Shown here: one piece after another, positions 45,732 through 54,081 of the stretch
Numbering within the stretch: the stretch's first letter is position 1
How the letters are laid out: each line of letters begins with the position of its first letter
From: Streptomyces sp. 15-116A
Lineage (GTDB): Bacteria; Actinomycetota; Actinomycetes; Streptomycetales; Streptomycetaceae
Direction: 5' to 3'
Length of the DNA: 64,000 nt
Assembly (NCBI RefSeq): GCF_025290915.1
Contig: NZ_JAOCQE010000010.1
Span: 1 to 64,000, forward strand
The notes under the pieces: model-generated
Told to the model about the DNA's origin: nothing
Databases searched by the model: none
What the model saw: only the letters and a program-made list of their open reading frames with translations
Made by a program: the position numbers and the translations under genes

Positions 45732-47309
45732 ATGCAGACAGACGAGCCACAGCTGCGAGACCCTGCGCTGCCCACCGTGCGGGTGGAGGCGGCTTTCACG
45801 GGGACCGCCGAGGAACGCGCAAGAGCACACGCCCTGTTCGCGAAGGAGGGCTGGAGGATATCGGCGGCTCAGGAGGAGGCGTACCCCGACGAACGCGGTC
45901 CGGACGGAGCCGAACCGGACGACGCGGTCCGGAGTGCCGTGTACACGCTGCGCATCCCGGTCCCGCCTGATGCCGGGCGCCGGCCGGAGTGGTGGGCGGT
46001 CCAGGAGGTCGAGGATCGGGCCGACGCCGCTCAGCTCGATCTGCAGCCCGGCTCGGGGCGGCATCAAAGGCGGCAACGTCGTCAGCAACCGCACTGGTTG
46101 GTATGCGCGCCACGCCGCACGGATCCCGGCACCTGGGCGCGATGGCGATTCAATCTGGAGCGGCGCCTGGGACGGTACGACACCGGCGTGACACTGCCCG
46201 GCTCGTTCGAGGAAGCGGAGCGGGTGGCCGGCCCGGGCTGTGTGCGTCCGCCCTTCCCGATCCCCGTGGGTGTGCACGGCACCCTGCCCCGTATCGGAGC
46301 GATCGAGAGCCGCGAACGGTTCATGCGTGGCACGGCCCTGTGCTGGGCGGCGGGCGTGCCCGGTATTCCGGTGGTTACCGGCCCGTGGTGGGCGGCGCTG
46401 CTCGCGATCGTGATGGCGTCGCTGCTGACGTGGGGGAGCACGGCCATCATGCCTCCCCTGGTACGCCGCCCCAGCGGTGCTCCCGGGGACGGGGACGGGG
46501 ACGGTCGCCCCTGGGGCGCGGCCCTGTTGATGGGCGGAACGTGGTTCGCGTCCACCGCCTTGCTGACGTGGCAGGCGGGCGCTGCATCCGCCCTCGTCTT
46601 CCATCTCCTCATGGCCGGCGCCCTGTTCGTCACGGGCGGCATCCGCCGCCTGATCCGTGCCGGTGCCCGCAGGCCGTTGTGGGTGGCAGTGCTGGTCGCT
46701 GTGCTGCCCGTGCTCCTGCCGCAGCTCGGCGGTCTCAGCCCCGCTGTCTTCACGTTCTACGGCGCCGTGTTCCACGTCCGTGCGGAGGAGATCGACGTGG
46801 CGCAGGTGTGGCAGTTCCTGGCCGCCCTCCACGCGGCGGCGATCTCGGCCGGGCTGACCCTTCTTCTCCTGGCGTGCTGGGGCTATCTCCGGCCATTCCT
46901 CCAGCGCCGTGCGCTGCGTCCCCTCGTCCCGGTCGCCGCCCTCACCCACGCCTTGGTGCTCGTCCTGGCCTGGCTGACCGTCCTGGCGGACCCCGCTGGA
47001 GCGGCCGGTGCCGAGGCGATGCGCGACTGGCGGTCCGGCCGGGTACCGGCCCCCTACTTCGGCGCCGGCCCCCGCCCGGTCTGCGTCCGCCCGATCGGCC
47101 CCCTGGACGAACTCCCCCTGTACGGCCACCGCTTGAACCCGGAGCAGGTGTACGGATCCTTCGGCGTGACCGACGGCAAGGTGACCCTGTGGGACCCACG
47201 GTCGGGCGATGCCTTTCCCGTACCGTCCGATGCGGTCCAGGTGTTCTTCGCGGGGAGGGCCGAGCCCAGGGCGCGAATCCCCCGTACCTGCAGCTCACTC
47301 AGGTGGTGA
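45732..47309 (+). CDS. Multi-pass membrane protein with C-terminal PYFG domain (copy A)
   Basis: A 525-residue protein. The first 230 residues are soluble and charged, with QEVEDRADAAQLDLQPGSGR and HWLVCAPRRTDPGTWARWRF. About seven membrane helices follow (VPGIPVVTGPWWAALLAIVM through VLVLAWLTVLADPAG). A C-terminal extracytoplasmic region reads PAPYFGAGPRPVCVRPIGPL and SFGVTDGKVTLWDP. That last region is shared with the protein at 51227. Its stop overlaps by 15 bases the convergent TIR gene. No family name is recognised. The ATG at 45732 follows AGGAAG. Confidence 0.75.
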   Translation: MQTDEPQLRDPALPTVRVEAAFTGTAEERARAHALFAKEGWRISAAQEEAYPDERGPDGAEPDDAVRSAVYTLRIPVPPDAGRRPEWWAVQEVEDRADAAQLDLQPGSGRHQRRQRRQQPHWLVCAPRRTDPGTWARWRFNLERRLGRYDTGVTLPGSFEEAERVAGPGCVRPPFPIPVGVHGTLPRIGAIESRERFMRGTALCWAAGVPGIPVVTGPWWAALLAIVMASLLTWGSTAIMPPLVRRPSGAPGDGDGDGRPWGAALLMGGTWFASTALLTWQAGAASALVFHLLMAGALFVTGGIRRLIRAGARRPLWVAVLVAVLPVLLPQLGGLSPAVFTFYGAVFHVRAEEIDVAQVWQFLAALHAAAISAGLTLLLLACWGYLRPFLQRRALRPLVPVAALTHALVLVLAWLTVLADPAGAAGAEAMRDWRSGRVPAPYFGAGPRPVCVRPIGPLDELPLYGHRLNPEQVYGSFGVTDGKVTLWDPRSGDAFPVPSDAVQVFFAGRAEPRARIPRTCSSLRW

Positions 47310-49424
47310 AGACGGAGTCAGGAGGTCGACGCCGCACAGGGCTGCCAGTTCTTCGGCGACGGATACGAGCGGTCCTCGTAGCTCGGCCAGGTCCGCACGC
47401 ATGTCGGGGGCGCGTTTCCAGTTCCTTTCGTGCTCGACGGGGCTGACGTCCGGCGGTCGGGTCGCTTCGTGTTCCTGAAGCGCCGGGTGCCACGTGGTGA
47501 GGAAGGGACGCAGATGGGTGTTGGTCAGCCGCGCGGCGATGGCGGGGAGGGTCAGCGGGACGGCGGTCTCGGCCGCGACCCGGTGGAGCAGCTCGCGTGT
47601 CGTGGCGAACAGTGAGTGCAGGGAGGTCAGCGCTTCCCGCAGCGAGCCGTGGTCCCGGGGAAGCGGCTGGACGCCGACCCGGGTGACCAGCTCGACCTGG
47701 AGATCGAAGGCCGCTGCTCGTTCCAGCGGGCTGGGGCGGGTGCCGACCGAGGCAGCGGACGCGAGCCCGGCATTGACGGGACTCGTCGTCGCGGGCCGGT
47801 CCGGAACCGAGACCTGGGGGGAGATGTCCGGAATGAGTGCGTGCAGGAGCACACGCCGGAGGTCTTCCTGGCGGGCCACGTTCGTGTCATGGCGCTGTAC
47901 GGCGCGGGCGAGCAGCGGATGGACGGTCCAGGACCGGTCGCGCAGCGGTTCGTGGCGCAGCGCGCCGGATCCGCGAAGAGCCTCCACGGCCTCCGAGACG
48001 AGGGCTCCCACGTCCCACGGGTCGTAGGGGCCGATGGAGGACAGGACGTTCTCCAGGGCTGTCTGGGACAGCGGCGCCGGGCAAGCGAGAGCGAGCAGCC
48101 GCAGCACGTCATCAGCCGGGTCAGCGCCGGACAGCGGTCGTGGCAGCAACGCCGTCGCGAGGGGACGGCGTGCCGGCGCGGAGGTACCGGGCACCGGTCG
48201 GCGGGTCGCCAGCACGTCCGGGCCGTGGGCGTGCAGCCGATTGCGTACGTCGACGAAGGAACCGGTGGCCGCGAGGTCGGCGAGGAGATCCAGCGCCTCG
48301 GGATGCCCACCGACATCGCGGACCAGCGCGAGAGCGGCAGCGTGTTCCAGCTCGTCGTCGGGTACGCGGCGCGAGGTGAGGAGGTGATAGCCGTCGGCGT
48401 CCGACAACGGGGCCATGTCGAGGCACTCGGCGAAAGCCGTGTACCGGAGGGACCGTGTCGTGATCAGGGTGGCCGTGAGCAGATGCGGGCCGCGCAGGAG
48501 AGCGAGCTGGTCCGCGGTGAGTCCGTCGGGGACGCCGTCGACCACCCAGAGACAGGGCAGGTTGCGCTCGCCCAGCGCGACCGCAAGGTGGCTGAGCAGG
48601 CCGGGCAGCGAGGGTGTCGAGGCCGTCACCCGTAGCGCCGCCAGCACAGTGGAGACCTGTTCCGCGTAGGACCGCATCGCCTCTGCGGGCTGCCCCTCGT
48701 ACGGGTGCAGGTCGAACCAGAAGACGCCGCCGGGAAAGGCCGAACTGAAGTGGAGGGCGTACTCCTGGGCCAGCAGCGACTTTCCCAGCCCGGGCATGCC
48801 GCGCAGCTGTGCGCCGCGTCCTCCGCCGGTCTGGGCGACCAGCGGAGCACGGTGACGGTGGAGGGCCGTGTGGAGGCGCCACTGCTCGGGCAGGCGGCCG
48901 GTGAAGCGGAACGAGCCCGTGCGGGCCGGCGCGGGCAGCCACGGAACGACGGGTGTGTCCGCCGCGTCTCCCATGAACGTGGTGACGGTGCCCACGTGGT
49001 CCGCCACGCGTGCTGCGAGGCGGTCGAGCCCCTCCGGAGTGGTGGGCCAGGGCCAGTGACGGGCATCTCGCAGTTCGACCGGGTGCACATGGTCGGAAGC
49101 GGGCTCGGGGTTGAGTACGAGTGTCCGCCGGCGGGGATCACCCTCCCGCTGCCCGGTCAGGTACGCGTAGGTCAGCTCCCACTGGCACGCTCGCCGCTGA
49201 GGGTAGTCAGCGGAGTACAGGGCGAGCAGTATCCGGGAGTGGGCCAACGCTTCCGTGATGGTCGCGGTGATGGACGCGAAGTCGTCCACGGCGGTGTCGT
49301 CGACGAAGACACGCAGATCGCGTGCCTGGAGCGCGGACACCAGCGCGCTGACCTTGTCGGCGTCGGCCCGGCTGTAACTGATGAAGACGTCCCATTCCCG
49401 TACGGAGGCGCCGGGCGTGATCAT
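47295..49424 (-). CDS. TIR-NB-ARC (STAND) protein with a novel C-terminal module
   Basis: A 709-residue protein. The TIR domain (residues 8-150) has DVFISYSRADADKVSALVSA, the strand RVFVDD, and ALYSADYPQRRACQWELTYA, where the glutamate after CQW matches the NADase catalytic position. The NB-ARC ATPase (about 185-500) has LRGMPGLGKSLLAQEYALHF, LPCLWVVDGV, TLITTRS and DVGGHPEAL. A winged-helix region follows. Instead of TPR or WD repeats it ends in a module (about 585-705) shared with the protein at 49622. GAGGAGG precedes the ATG. TIR-STAND proteins often act in phage defence. Confidence 0.9.
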   Translation of the reverse strand: MITPGASVREWDVFISYSRADADKVSALVSALQARDLRVFVDDTAVDDFASITATITEALAHSRILLALYSADYPQRRACQWELTYAYLTGQREGDPRRRTLVLNPEPASDHVHPVELRDARHWPWPTTPEGLDRLAARVADHVGTVTTFMGDAADTPVVPWLPAPARTGSFRFTGRLPEQWRLHTALHRHRAPLVAQTGGGRGAQLRGMPGLGKSLLAQEYALHFSSAFPGGVFWFDLHPYEGQPAEAMRSYAEQVSTVLAALRVTASTPSLPGLLSHLAVALGERNLPCLWVVDGVPDGLTADQLALLRGPHLLTATLITTRSLRYTAFAECLDMAPLSDADGYHLLTSRRVPDDELEHAAALALVRDVGGHPEALDLLADLAATGSFVDVRNRLHAHGPDVLATRRPVPGTSAPARRPLATALLPRPLSGADPADDVLRLLALACPAPLSQTALENVLSSIGPYDPWDVGALVSEAVEALRGSGALRHEPLRDRSWTVHPLLARAVQRHDTNVARQEDLRRVLLHALIPDISPQVSVPDRPATTSPVNAGLASAASVGTRPSPLERAAAFDLQVELVTRVGVQPLPRDHGSLREALTSLHSLFATTRELLHRVAAETAVPLTLPAIAARLTNTHLRPFLTTWHPALQEHEATRPPDVSPVEHERNWKRAPDMRADLAELRGPLVSVAEELAALCGVDLLTPSSPPE

Positions 49425-49491
49425 GTCCGCCTCCTCGTGGGGACCTCAGCCGACGGGGCCTTCCCTCCCTCCCGACGGCCGAAAAACCGAT

Positions 49492-49501
49492 GGGGGGGGG
49501 G
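49492..49501. repeat. Ten-base G homopolymer upstream of the TIR gene
   Basis: Ten consecutive G residues (C on the coding strand of the TIR gene) lie 68-77 bases before its ATG. A run of this length is notable in the promoter region of a gene and could change length by slippage. The rest of 49425-49621 shows no gene. Confidence 0.8.
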
Positions 49502-49621
49502 TGCGTAGATTGCTGGGCCGTCCGGGGCCGACTCACGAAGTGCCCGTGCCTGCACGATGAAGATCGTCACCTTGCCATCATGCGACACCGCGTCGGCTGT
49601 CCGACCTCACCGCAGGGGACG

Positions 49622-50371
49622 TCATTCCCGCGGGCCGGGTCTCGTCCCGTCCTGCTGCGGCACCGTGGGACGGGTCTGCGCAGAGCGGCCCGAAGGGCGC
49701 AGATGCCGCTCCGGATCACGGATGCCGGCGATCTCCCCGAGCCCGATCACGTACGGCCGTAGCCGCTCCTGCAGTTGGCGGAGCTCGGCCCGGAAAGCGG
49801 CGTTCTGCGGCCACTCGGACTCGTCCTGGTCGGGGTGCCGGTCCTCGAAGTCCTTCAGTCTGGGGTGCCACTTGGCAAGGAACGGAGCGAGCTCGAAGTT
49901 GAGGATGTCCAGGGCAAGTTCGTAGACCGAGTCCCCCTTGGCCGGGGGAGGAGGGGTCGCGTGGCCCTCCAGTGGCTCGCGATAGAGGTCGAAGAGCGTC
50001 TTGAGGGAGGTCAGGGCCTCGCGCAGGTTTCCGCTGCCGTCCTCCAGTGGGCGAGTGGCGACCCGGGTGGCGGCCTGGAAGAACATCCGCTGAGCGGCCT
50101 GACGCATGTCCGTCTTGGTGGTGAACGACATCTCGTTGCCGAGAAGAACGAGGCGGACCTCGGTCAGCTGAGCGGACCTGCGGTACAGCTCCAGACCGAG
50201 CGCCACGGCGACACCGATGAGGCACCCCACGATGACCGACAGCCGCTGCCCGCCGGTCTGACTGATCGAGTACGCGGCAATACCGATCACGCTACCCGTG
50301 ACACCGGCTAACACCGCACGCAAAGCAATGCGCACCGCGTTGCCGCTTTCACGTCCCCTCCGCCTGGCCAC
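49622..50371 (-). CDS. Two-helix membrane protein sharing the TIR protein's C-terminal module
   Basis: A 249-residue protein. Two membrane helices (IALRAVLAGVTGSVIGIAAY; LSVIVGCLIGVAVALGLEL) near residues 15-60 are followed by a linker. The module at about 100-222 reads TRVATRPLEDGSGNLREALT, then LNFELAPFLAKWHPRLKDFE and FRAELRQLQERLRPYV. The TIR protein has the matching TRVGVQPLPRDHGSLREALT and LRPFLTTWHPALQEHE. It lies upstream of the TIR gene on the same strand, 197 bases away. GTG start. Family unknown. Confidence 0.8.
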   Translation of the reverse strand: MARRRGRESGNAVRIALRAVLAGVTGSVIGIAAYSISQTGGQRLSVIVGCLIGVAVALGLELYRRSAQLTEVRLVLLGNEMSFTTKTDMRQAAQRMFFQAATRVATRPLEDGSGNLREALTSLKTLFDLYREPLEGHATPPPPAKGDSVYELALDILNFELAPFLAKWHPRLKDFEDRHPDQDESEWPQNAAFRAELRQLQERLRPYVIGLGEIAGIRDPERHLRPSGRSAQTRPTVPQQDGTRPGPRE

Positions 50372-50655
50372 CGGCCCCCCTCGTCACGCTGCCACTCCGT
50401 CGTCTCCGGCACCCTTCGCATCCGACGCGCCGGCCACCCTCTGTTCTCCGGGGCTCGTTGATCTCTGATCTCTGCTCCGTCGAACGCGGTCATGCCACTT
50501 TAGAGGGGCCCACTCGGGGTGTCCGCGCTCTTGGTGCGGCTTCTCGCGGGAGCTGCCCTGGGAGCTGGAGTCCGGAGTTGGCTCCCGTGCGGCTCCACCA
50601 CAGGGCCGCACAGCACACCAGGCCCGGTGCTGATCTCTGACCTTGTGTTTCTCTG

Positions 50656-50697
50656 TCGGGGTAGCGGGATTTGAACCCACAACCTCATCGTCCCGAA
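50656..50697 (-). tRNA. 3' fragment of tRNA-Pro(CGG): attachment-site scar
   Basis: On the minus strand the sequence runs from the anticodon loop TTCGGGA (plus 50691-50697), through GTGGGTTCAAATCCCGC (T arm), to TACCCCGA at the acceptor end. The 5' half is absent: bases beyond 50697 cannot form the D arm, the anticodon stem or the acceptor. This is the usual core duplicated when a tyrosine-recombinase element integrates in a tRNA gene. By that geometry element DNA lies at higher coordinates and chromosome at lower ones. Confidence 0.85.
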
Positions 50698-50948
50698 TGA
50701 GGTTCGGTTGGTGAGACTGCCAGCTTCGATGGCGTTTTCGCAGGTCGGAGCAGTGGGCTCGGTTGGTGGCGCGGGGCGGGGATGGGACTCGGGGAGCGGG
50801 TTGGCTCCCAGATGGCTCCCAGGGAAGGGGGGTGTCCTGTCCTCTGCGGGCCTACGCGTTGTCCGTGGTGCGGCGTCCCGCTGAGTATCGACGTACCGTC
50901 ACACCGCTCGTACGCGCGCGTCGTGCATCGCTGGTGGCCATCCAGCAT
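50685..50948 (-). pseudogene. Possible C-terminal remnant of an integrase
   Basis: A decayed open frame on the element side of the tRNA scar reads SLGAIWEPTRSP, reminiscent of the LGAIWEP ending of actinobacterial tyrosine recombinases, which usually stop near the attachment site. No catalytic residues remain. The rest of 50698-51041 holds nothing recognisable. Confidence 0.25.
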
Positions 50949-51041
50949 GCGCCACGGAGTCCGCCAGCCGAAGTACTTGCTTGCTCCCGCTCCACGTCCC
51001 GGCGGTAAGCGGCCGACCGAAAGCGCGTACCTCCGGCACCG

Positions 51042-51203
51042 TCAGCGGTTTCCGGCCTGTTCGGCGACGCCAGTGGTGTTGTACCGGTACCGGGCCATTT
51101 CCTCGGTCACTCCGTAGTGCTCGGCGATCTGCGCCGGCTGATGCCCCCATGTCCGTGAGGTTACGCGGCCCCAGCCGGCCACCACCGGTGAGTGGCCGAA
51201 ATC
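51042..51203 (-). pseudogene. C-terminal remnant of an ImmA/IrrE-like protein
   Basis: Following a stop codon, 53 codons on the minus strand read WGHQPAQIAEHYGVTEEMAR and YRYNTTGV, then end in a stop. This is the typical C-terminal helix pair of ImmA/IrrE metallopeptidases, which are commonly encoded on actinobacterial integrative elements. The HExxH catalytic part is missing, so the gene is dead. Confidence 0.55.
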
Positions 51204-51226
51204 TCACGGACGTGTGCCAGTGTGGC

Positions 51227-52477
51227 CTACGCGCATTCCCGGGCGCCGTCTCGCTGTGGAACCACTCTCACCTGATCAGCGTCGATCCGCAGGGGCTTCC
51301 CGGCCTGGCCATTCCACAGAACCAGTTGGCCATCGGCGATGCCGAACGAGACGTACGGCACGCCGCGCCTCAGGGTCCCGCCCTCCTCGGTCAGCCGGCC
51401 GGCTGGAACAGTGGGAATGACGCAGGCCCATTCCGGGCTGATGCCGAAGTACGGAGGCGGTGGGGTCCCACGGGTGGCGGCATGCTTCAGCTTGTCGGCT
51501 GCTGCTGCCGGTGAATTCAGAGTCTTCGAGGCGGCCGTGATCAGGGCCAATGTGAGAATGAGAGTGGCGACCACGCCGGCTGTCACACTGCGAGGGCGTA
51601 TGAAGTGGAAGTACCGCAGGATTCCCCATCCGGCGGCGACGAACAAAATCGCTCCAAGCGGCAGTGAGAGAAGCTTCACCGCAGCGGCGAGCTGCCAGAT
51701 GCTGCTGACCTCTGTCTCGGCGGACGTCAGATCGAGTTCATCGGCGTAGACGTCGTGCAACAACCGATCGGTCAGCGGAAGCGCGGCCACCACCAGGGTG
51801 GCGATCAGAGGCAGCACGCTGGCGATCAGGACCTGCCACTTCCACCGGCGGCCGAGCAGCACCAGACCGACTGTGTAGTAGGTGACGGCTGCCGTCACGA
51901 CGGCCTGCATGGTCGTCATGCCGGTGATCCATCCCGGTATGCCCAGCGCGACAACCATCGCGAGCGCGGTCAGCGCAAGAGAGATCGCCGCTGATCGAAG
52001 CCGGGTGTTTGCCAGCGGCAGGCCAAGTGCGTTCCACCAGACCACACACGTGCAGGCAAGGGCTGCGAGCCAGCAGACGGCGGCCCCCGCAGGTGCGGCC
52101 TTCTGCGCGAGGTCCACCAGGACGATCGTGGCGAACCACGACCCCATGATGCGGGTCAGCCCCCGGTGGAGGGCGTTTTCCCCGTGCTGTACGGTCCCCA
52201 GGCGTCCTCGGCCGTCAAGAGGGCGAACGTCGATGTCGTCGCGTGCGGTCATACCTCGGGCAAGCGCAAGGACAGCGGACCTGCTGCCGTGCACCCTCAG
52301 CCCCACGTCGAGGAACCCCATCCGCACAGCCAGACCGGAGACGGCCTTGCGCAGCCACCACAGGGGCTTCGACCAGGCGCGTGCATGCGGAGGGGGAGTG
52401 GCCCAGTCCCGGAAACCCGTGGTGTGCGCCTGCCATGCGGGCAGCATGGTCCGGTCGGCTTCCTCGTGCCGGAACAT
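51227..52477 (-). CDS. Multi-pass membrane protein with C-terminal PYFG domain (copy B)
   Basis: A 416-residue paralogue in layout of the protein at 45732. A soluble N-terminal part of about 110 residues is followed by about seven helices (WFATIVLVDLAQKAAPAG through GVVATLILTLALITAASK). The external end reads PPPYFGISPEWACVIPTVPA and SFGIADGQLVLWNGQAGKPL. The frame stays open upstream with plausible coding sequence (SWLIAGLAKAAHTAVYDR) but no start codon before a stop. The N-terminus may therefore be longer in an intact relative, or truncated here. It lies on the element side of the tRNA scar. Confidence 0.7.
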   Translation of the reverse strand: MFRHEEADRTMLPAWQAHTTGFRDWATPPPHARAWSKPLWWLRKAVSGLAVRMGFLDVGLRVHGSRSAVLALARGMTARDDIDVRPLDGRGRLGTVQHGENALHRGLTRIMGSWFATIVLVDLAQKAAPAGAAVCWLAALACTCVVWWNALGLPLANTRLRSAAISLALTALAMVVALGIPGWITGMTTMQAVVTAAVTYYTVGLVLLGRRWKWQVLIASVLPLIATLVVAALPLTDRLLHDVYADELDLTSAETEVSSIWQLAAAVKLLSLPLGAILFVAAGWGILRYFHFIRPRSVTAGVVATLILTLALITAASKTLNSPAAAADKLKHAATRGTPPPPYFGISPEWACVIPTVPAGRLTEEGGTLRRGVPYVSFGIADGQLVLWNGQAGKPLRIDADQVRVVPQRDGARECA

Positions 52478-52849
52478 CCGGTCGTAGACGGCAGTGTGTG
52501 CTGCCTTGGCCAGTCCGGCGATGAGCCAGGAGGCTTCCCGCTCCGCACGCCATGGTGAACCGATGACCGGGCTTGTCCGGGCGCCACCCCGGGCGACTCT
52601 TCCCCACCGCTCCTACCGCCTGCGCATCCCTGGTCATGATCCGGAGCCTAAGTCTGCCTGTCATGAACCCGTGTGTAAGCGGATGTTGAAAAGTCAGACC
52701 AACCGGCCATGAGCTGCTGATGAGCAGCTTCGGCAACAGCTTGTGATACTCCGCACAGCTCCGAGCCGCTGTCATGGTCACACCGACGCGGTCACCGCAG
52801 AGTCCGTCTCGGTCTCCAGTGTCCGTACGAGGTCGGAAGGGGCTCCGCG
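52478..52849. other. Non-coding region with a small hairpin
   Basis: No gene is supported. AGCTGCT-GATG-AGCAGCT (52712-52729) is a perfect hairpin. The start of the stretch contains the likely lost N-terminal coding sequence of the gene at 51227. Confidence 0.4.
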
Positions 52850-53047
52850 GTGGCTGTCGATGTCGCTGTCCTGCTGCTCCTCGGCATCGTGATCGTCTTC
52901 TTGTGCCGAGGAGGTGGGCTCAAGGCGGGTCACGCCTTGGTGTGTGCGGTCTTCGGCCTCTACCTCGCTGGGACCCGCAACGTCGGCCCGTTCGTGAAGG
53001 ACGTCACGGCTTCGGTCGCGAACCTGCTGTCGGGGCTGAGGCTGTGA
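52850..53047 (+). CDS. Small membrane protein typical of actinobacterial integrative elements
   Basis: A 65-residue protein with one or two helices: MAVDVAVLLLLGIVIVFLCR, then HALVCAVFGLYLAGTRNVGP and a short tail. I recall near-identical small proteins beside replication or transfer genes of Streptomyces integrative elements and plasmids. GTG start with GAAGGGG upstream. It supports the view that DNA to the right of the tRNA-Pro scar is element-derived. Confidence 0.7.
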   Translation: MAVDVAVLLLLGIVIVFLCRGGGLKAGHALVCAVFGLYLAGTRNVGPFVKDVTASVANLLSGLRL

Positions 53048-53109
53048 GCGCGCCGGCGGATTCGCACTCGTCCGACCGTTGGAATGACTCCCCTGACAGG
53101 AGGCGACCT

Positions 53110-54003
53110 GTGCCCGTGGGCGACGTGACGTTACGGACGGCCGAGCTCCGGTACGGCCCCTTCGGCTGTGCAACCGTCAAGCCGTACTCCAGGACGCAGC
53201 GGGCAGCCGACGGCGGTTCTCTGCTGAAGGTCTACGTGGGGATCGACCCCGAGGGCCGGCGGCGCCGGGAAGCAGACACGGTCCGGCGTGCGGCTCACTG
53301 GGGTCTGTCAGTACCGGAAGTCCTGGCCACGGGCAGGTGCGACGCCGGATCTTGGTCGGTGTTCCGCGTGCTGCCTGGCGTGCCATGCAGCGTTCGTACG
53401 GGCCAGGCGGTCGAGGAGTACGTCGGCCACGTCCTTGGTCTGGCGGAGAGGCTTCACCGGCCTACGCCCGGGCTCACGCCTGGTTCCGGCTGGACCAATG
53501 AAGGAGGGCACCCTGCGCTTCAGCACCACTTCCTGCTCAACCAGCTCTCTCCTCGCTGCCGACCACAACCGTGGTGGGCAGACTTGGCCGCGTCACTCCA
53601 GCCTCTTCAATCGCATCCCGTCGTCTACCTTCACGGTGACCTCAAGCCCGAGCACCTGTTGGTCGATGACCACCGGCTGAGCGTCGTTGACTGGGAGGCC
53701 AGTGCCCGCGGGCCTGCCGTCGTCGACTACGCCGACGTAGTGTTCCACCTCGTACGCGACCTGCTCTACGCGGGCGTGAAGCCCAGCCTTGTCCCGATCG
53801 ATCTCATCACCCGGCTGCCGTTCTGCGGTCCTGTTCTGGCCTGGCGCCTGCTGCTCTGGCTTGATCGCCGTCGCCCTCAGGACATCGACCTCATCGCGGC
53901 CCGCGATGTCGACCGGCTTGCCGCCGAGGACCAGGCCGCAGCCGCGTACGCGTCGCTGGCTCGGGCTGTCTCGGCCCTGCGTGCCGCCGGCGTCCCGCGC
54001 TGA
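53110..54003 (+). CDS. APH-like small-molecule kinase
   Basis: A 297-residue protein of the aminoglycoside/choline kinase fold. The catalytic loop is VYLHGDLKPEHLLVDDHRLS and the metal aspartate is in VVDWEASARGPAVVDYADVV. The nucleotide-binding part is LLKVYVGIDPEGRRRREADT. GTG 53110 is preferred because AGGAGG stands 6 bases upstream; a GTG at 53044 overlapping the previous gene is in frame. It is the first gene of the cluster reaching to 60267. The substrate is unknown and could be a pathway intermediate or the product itself. Confidence 0.85.
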   Translation: MPVGDVTLRTAELRYGPFGCATVKPYSRTQRAADGGSLLKVYVGIDPEGRRRREADTVRRAAHWGLSVPEVLATGRCDAGSWSVFRVLPGVPCSVRTGQAVEEYVGHVLGLAERLHRPTPGLTPGSGWTNEGGHPALQHHFLLNQLSPRCRPQPWWADLAASLQPLQSHPVVYLHGDLKPEHLLVDDHRLSVVDWEASARGPAVVDYADVVFHLVRDLLYAGVKPSLVPIDLITRLPFCGPVLAWRLLLWLDRRRPQDIDLIAARDVDRLAAEDQAAAAYASLARAVSALRAAGVPR

Positions 54004-54081
54004 CTCCTCGCTCACTGATCGACCAGGCGCGTCGACGCCTGCGCTCATCCACCTTTCGTCCACGCCAAACGGGAGTTCGTG

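Noticed and set aside
45687..47129. 480-codon minus-strand frame opposite membrane protein copy A
   Set aside because: No hydrophobic pattern or motif; codon bias supports the plus strand.
50641..50720. Intact tRNA gene
   Set aside because: Only the anticodon loop, variable region, T arm and acceptor 3' strand are present. No matching 5' acceptor, D arm or anticodon 5' stem follows, so it is reported as a fragment.
52215..52781. Alternative minus-strand frame overlapping the start of membrane protein copy B
   Set aside because: Considered as the true N-terminus after a frameshift, but its sequence (histidine/arginine-rich) looks non-coding and does not extend the paralogue's soluble domain.
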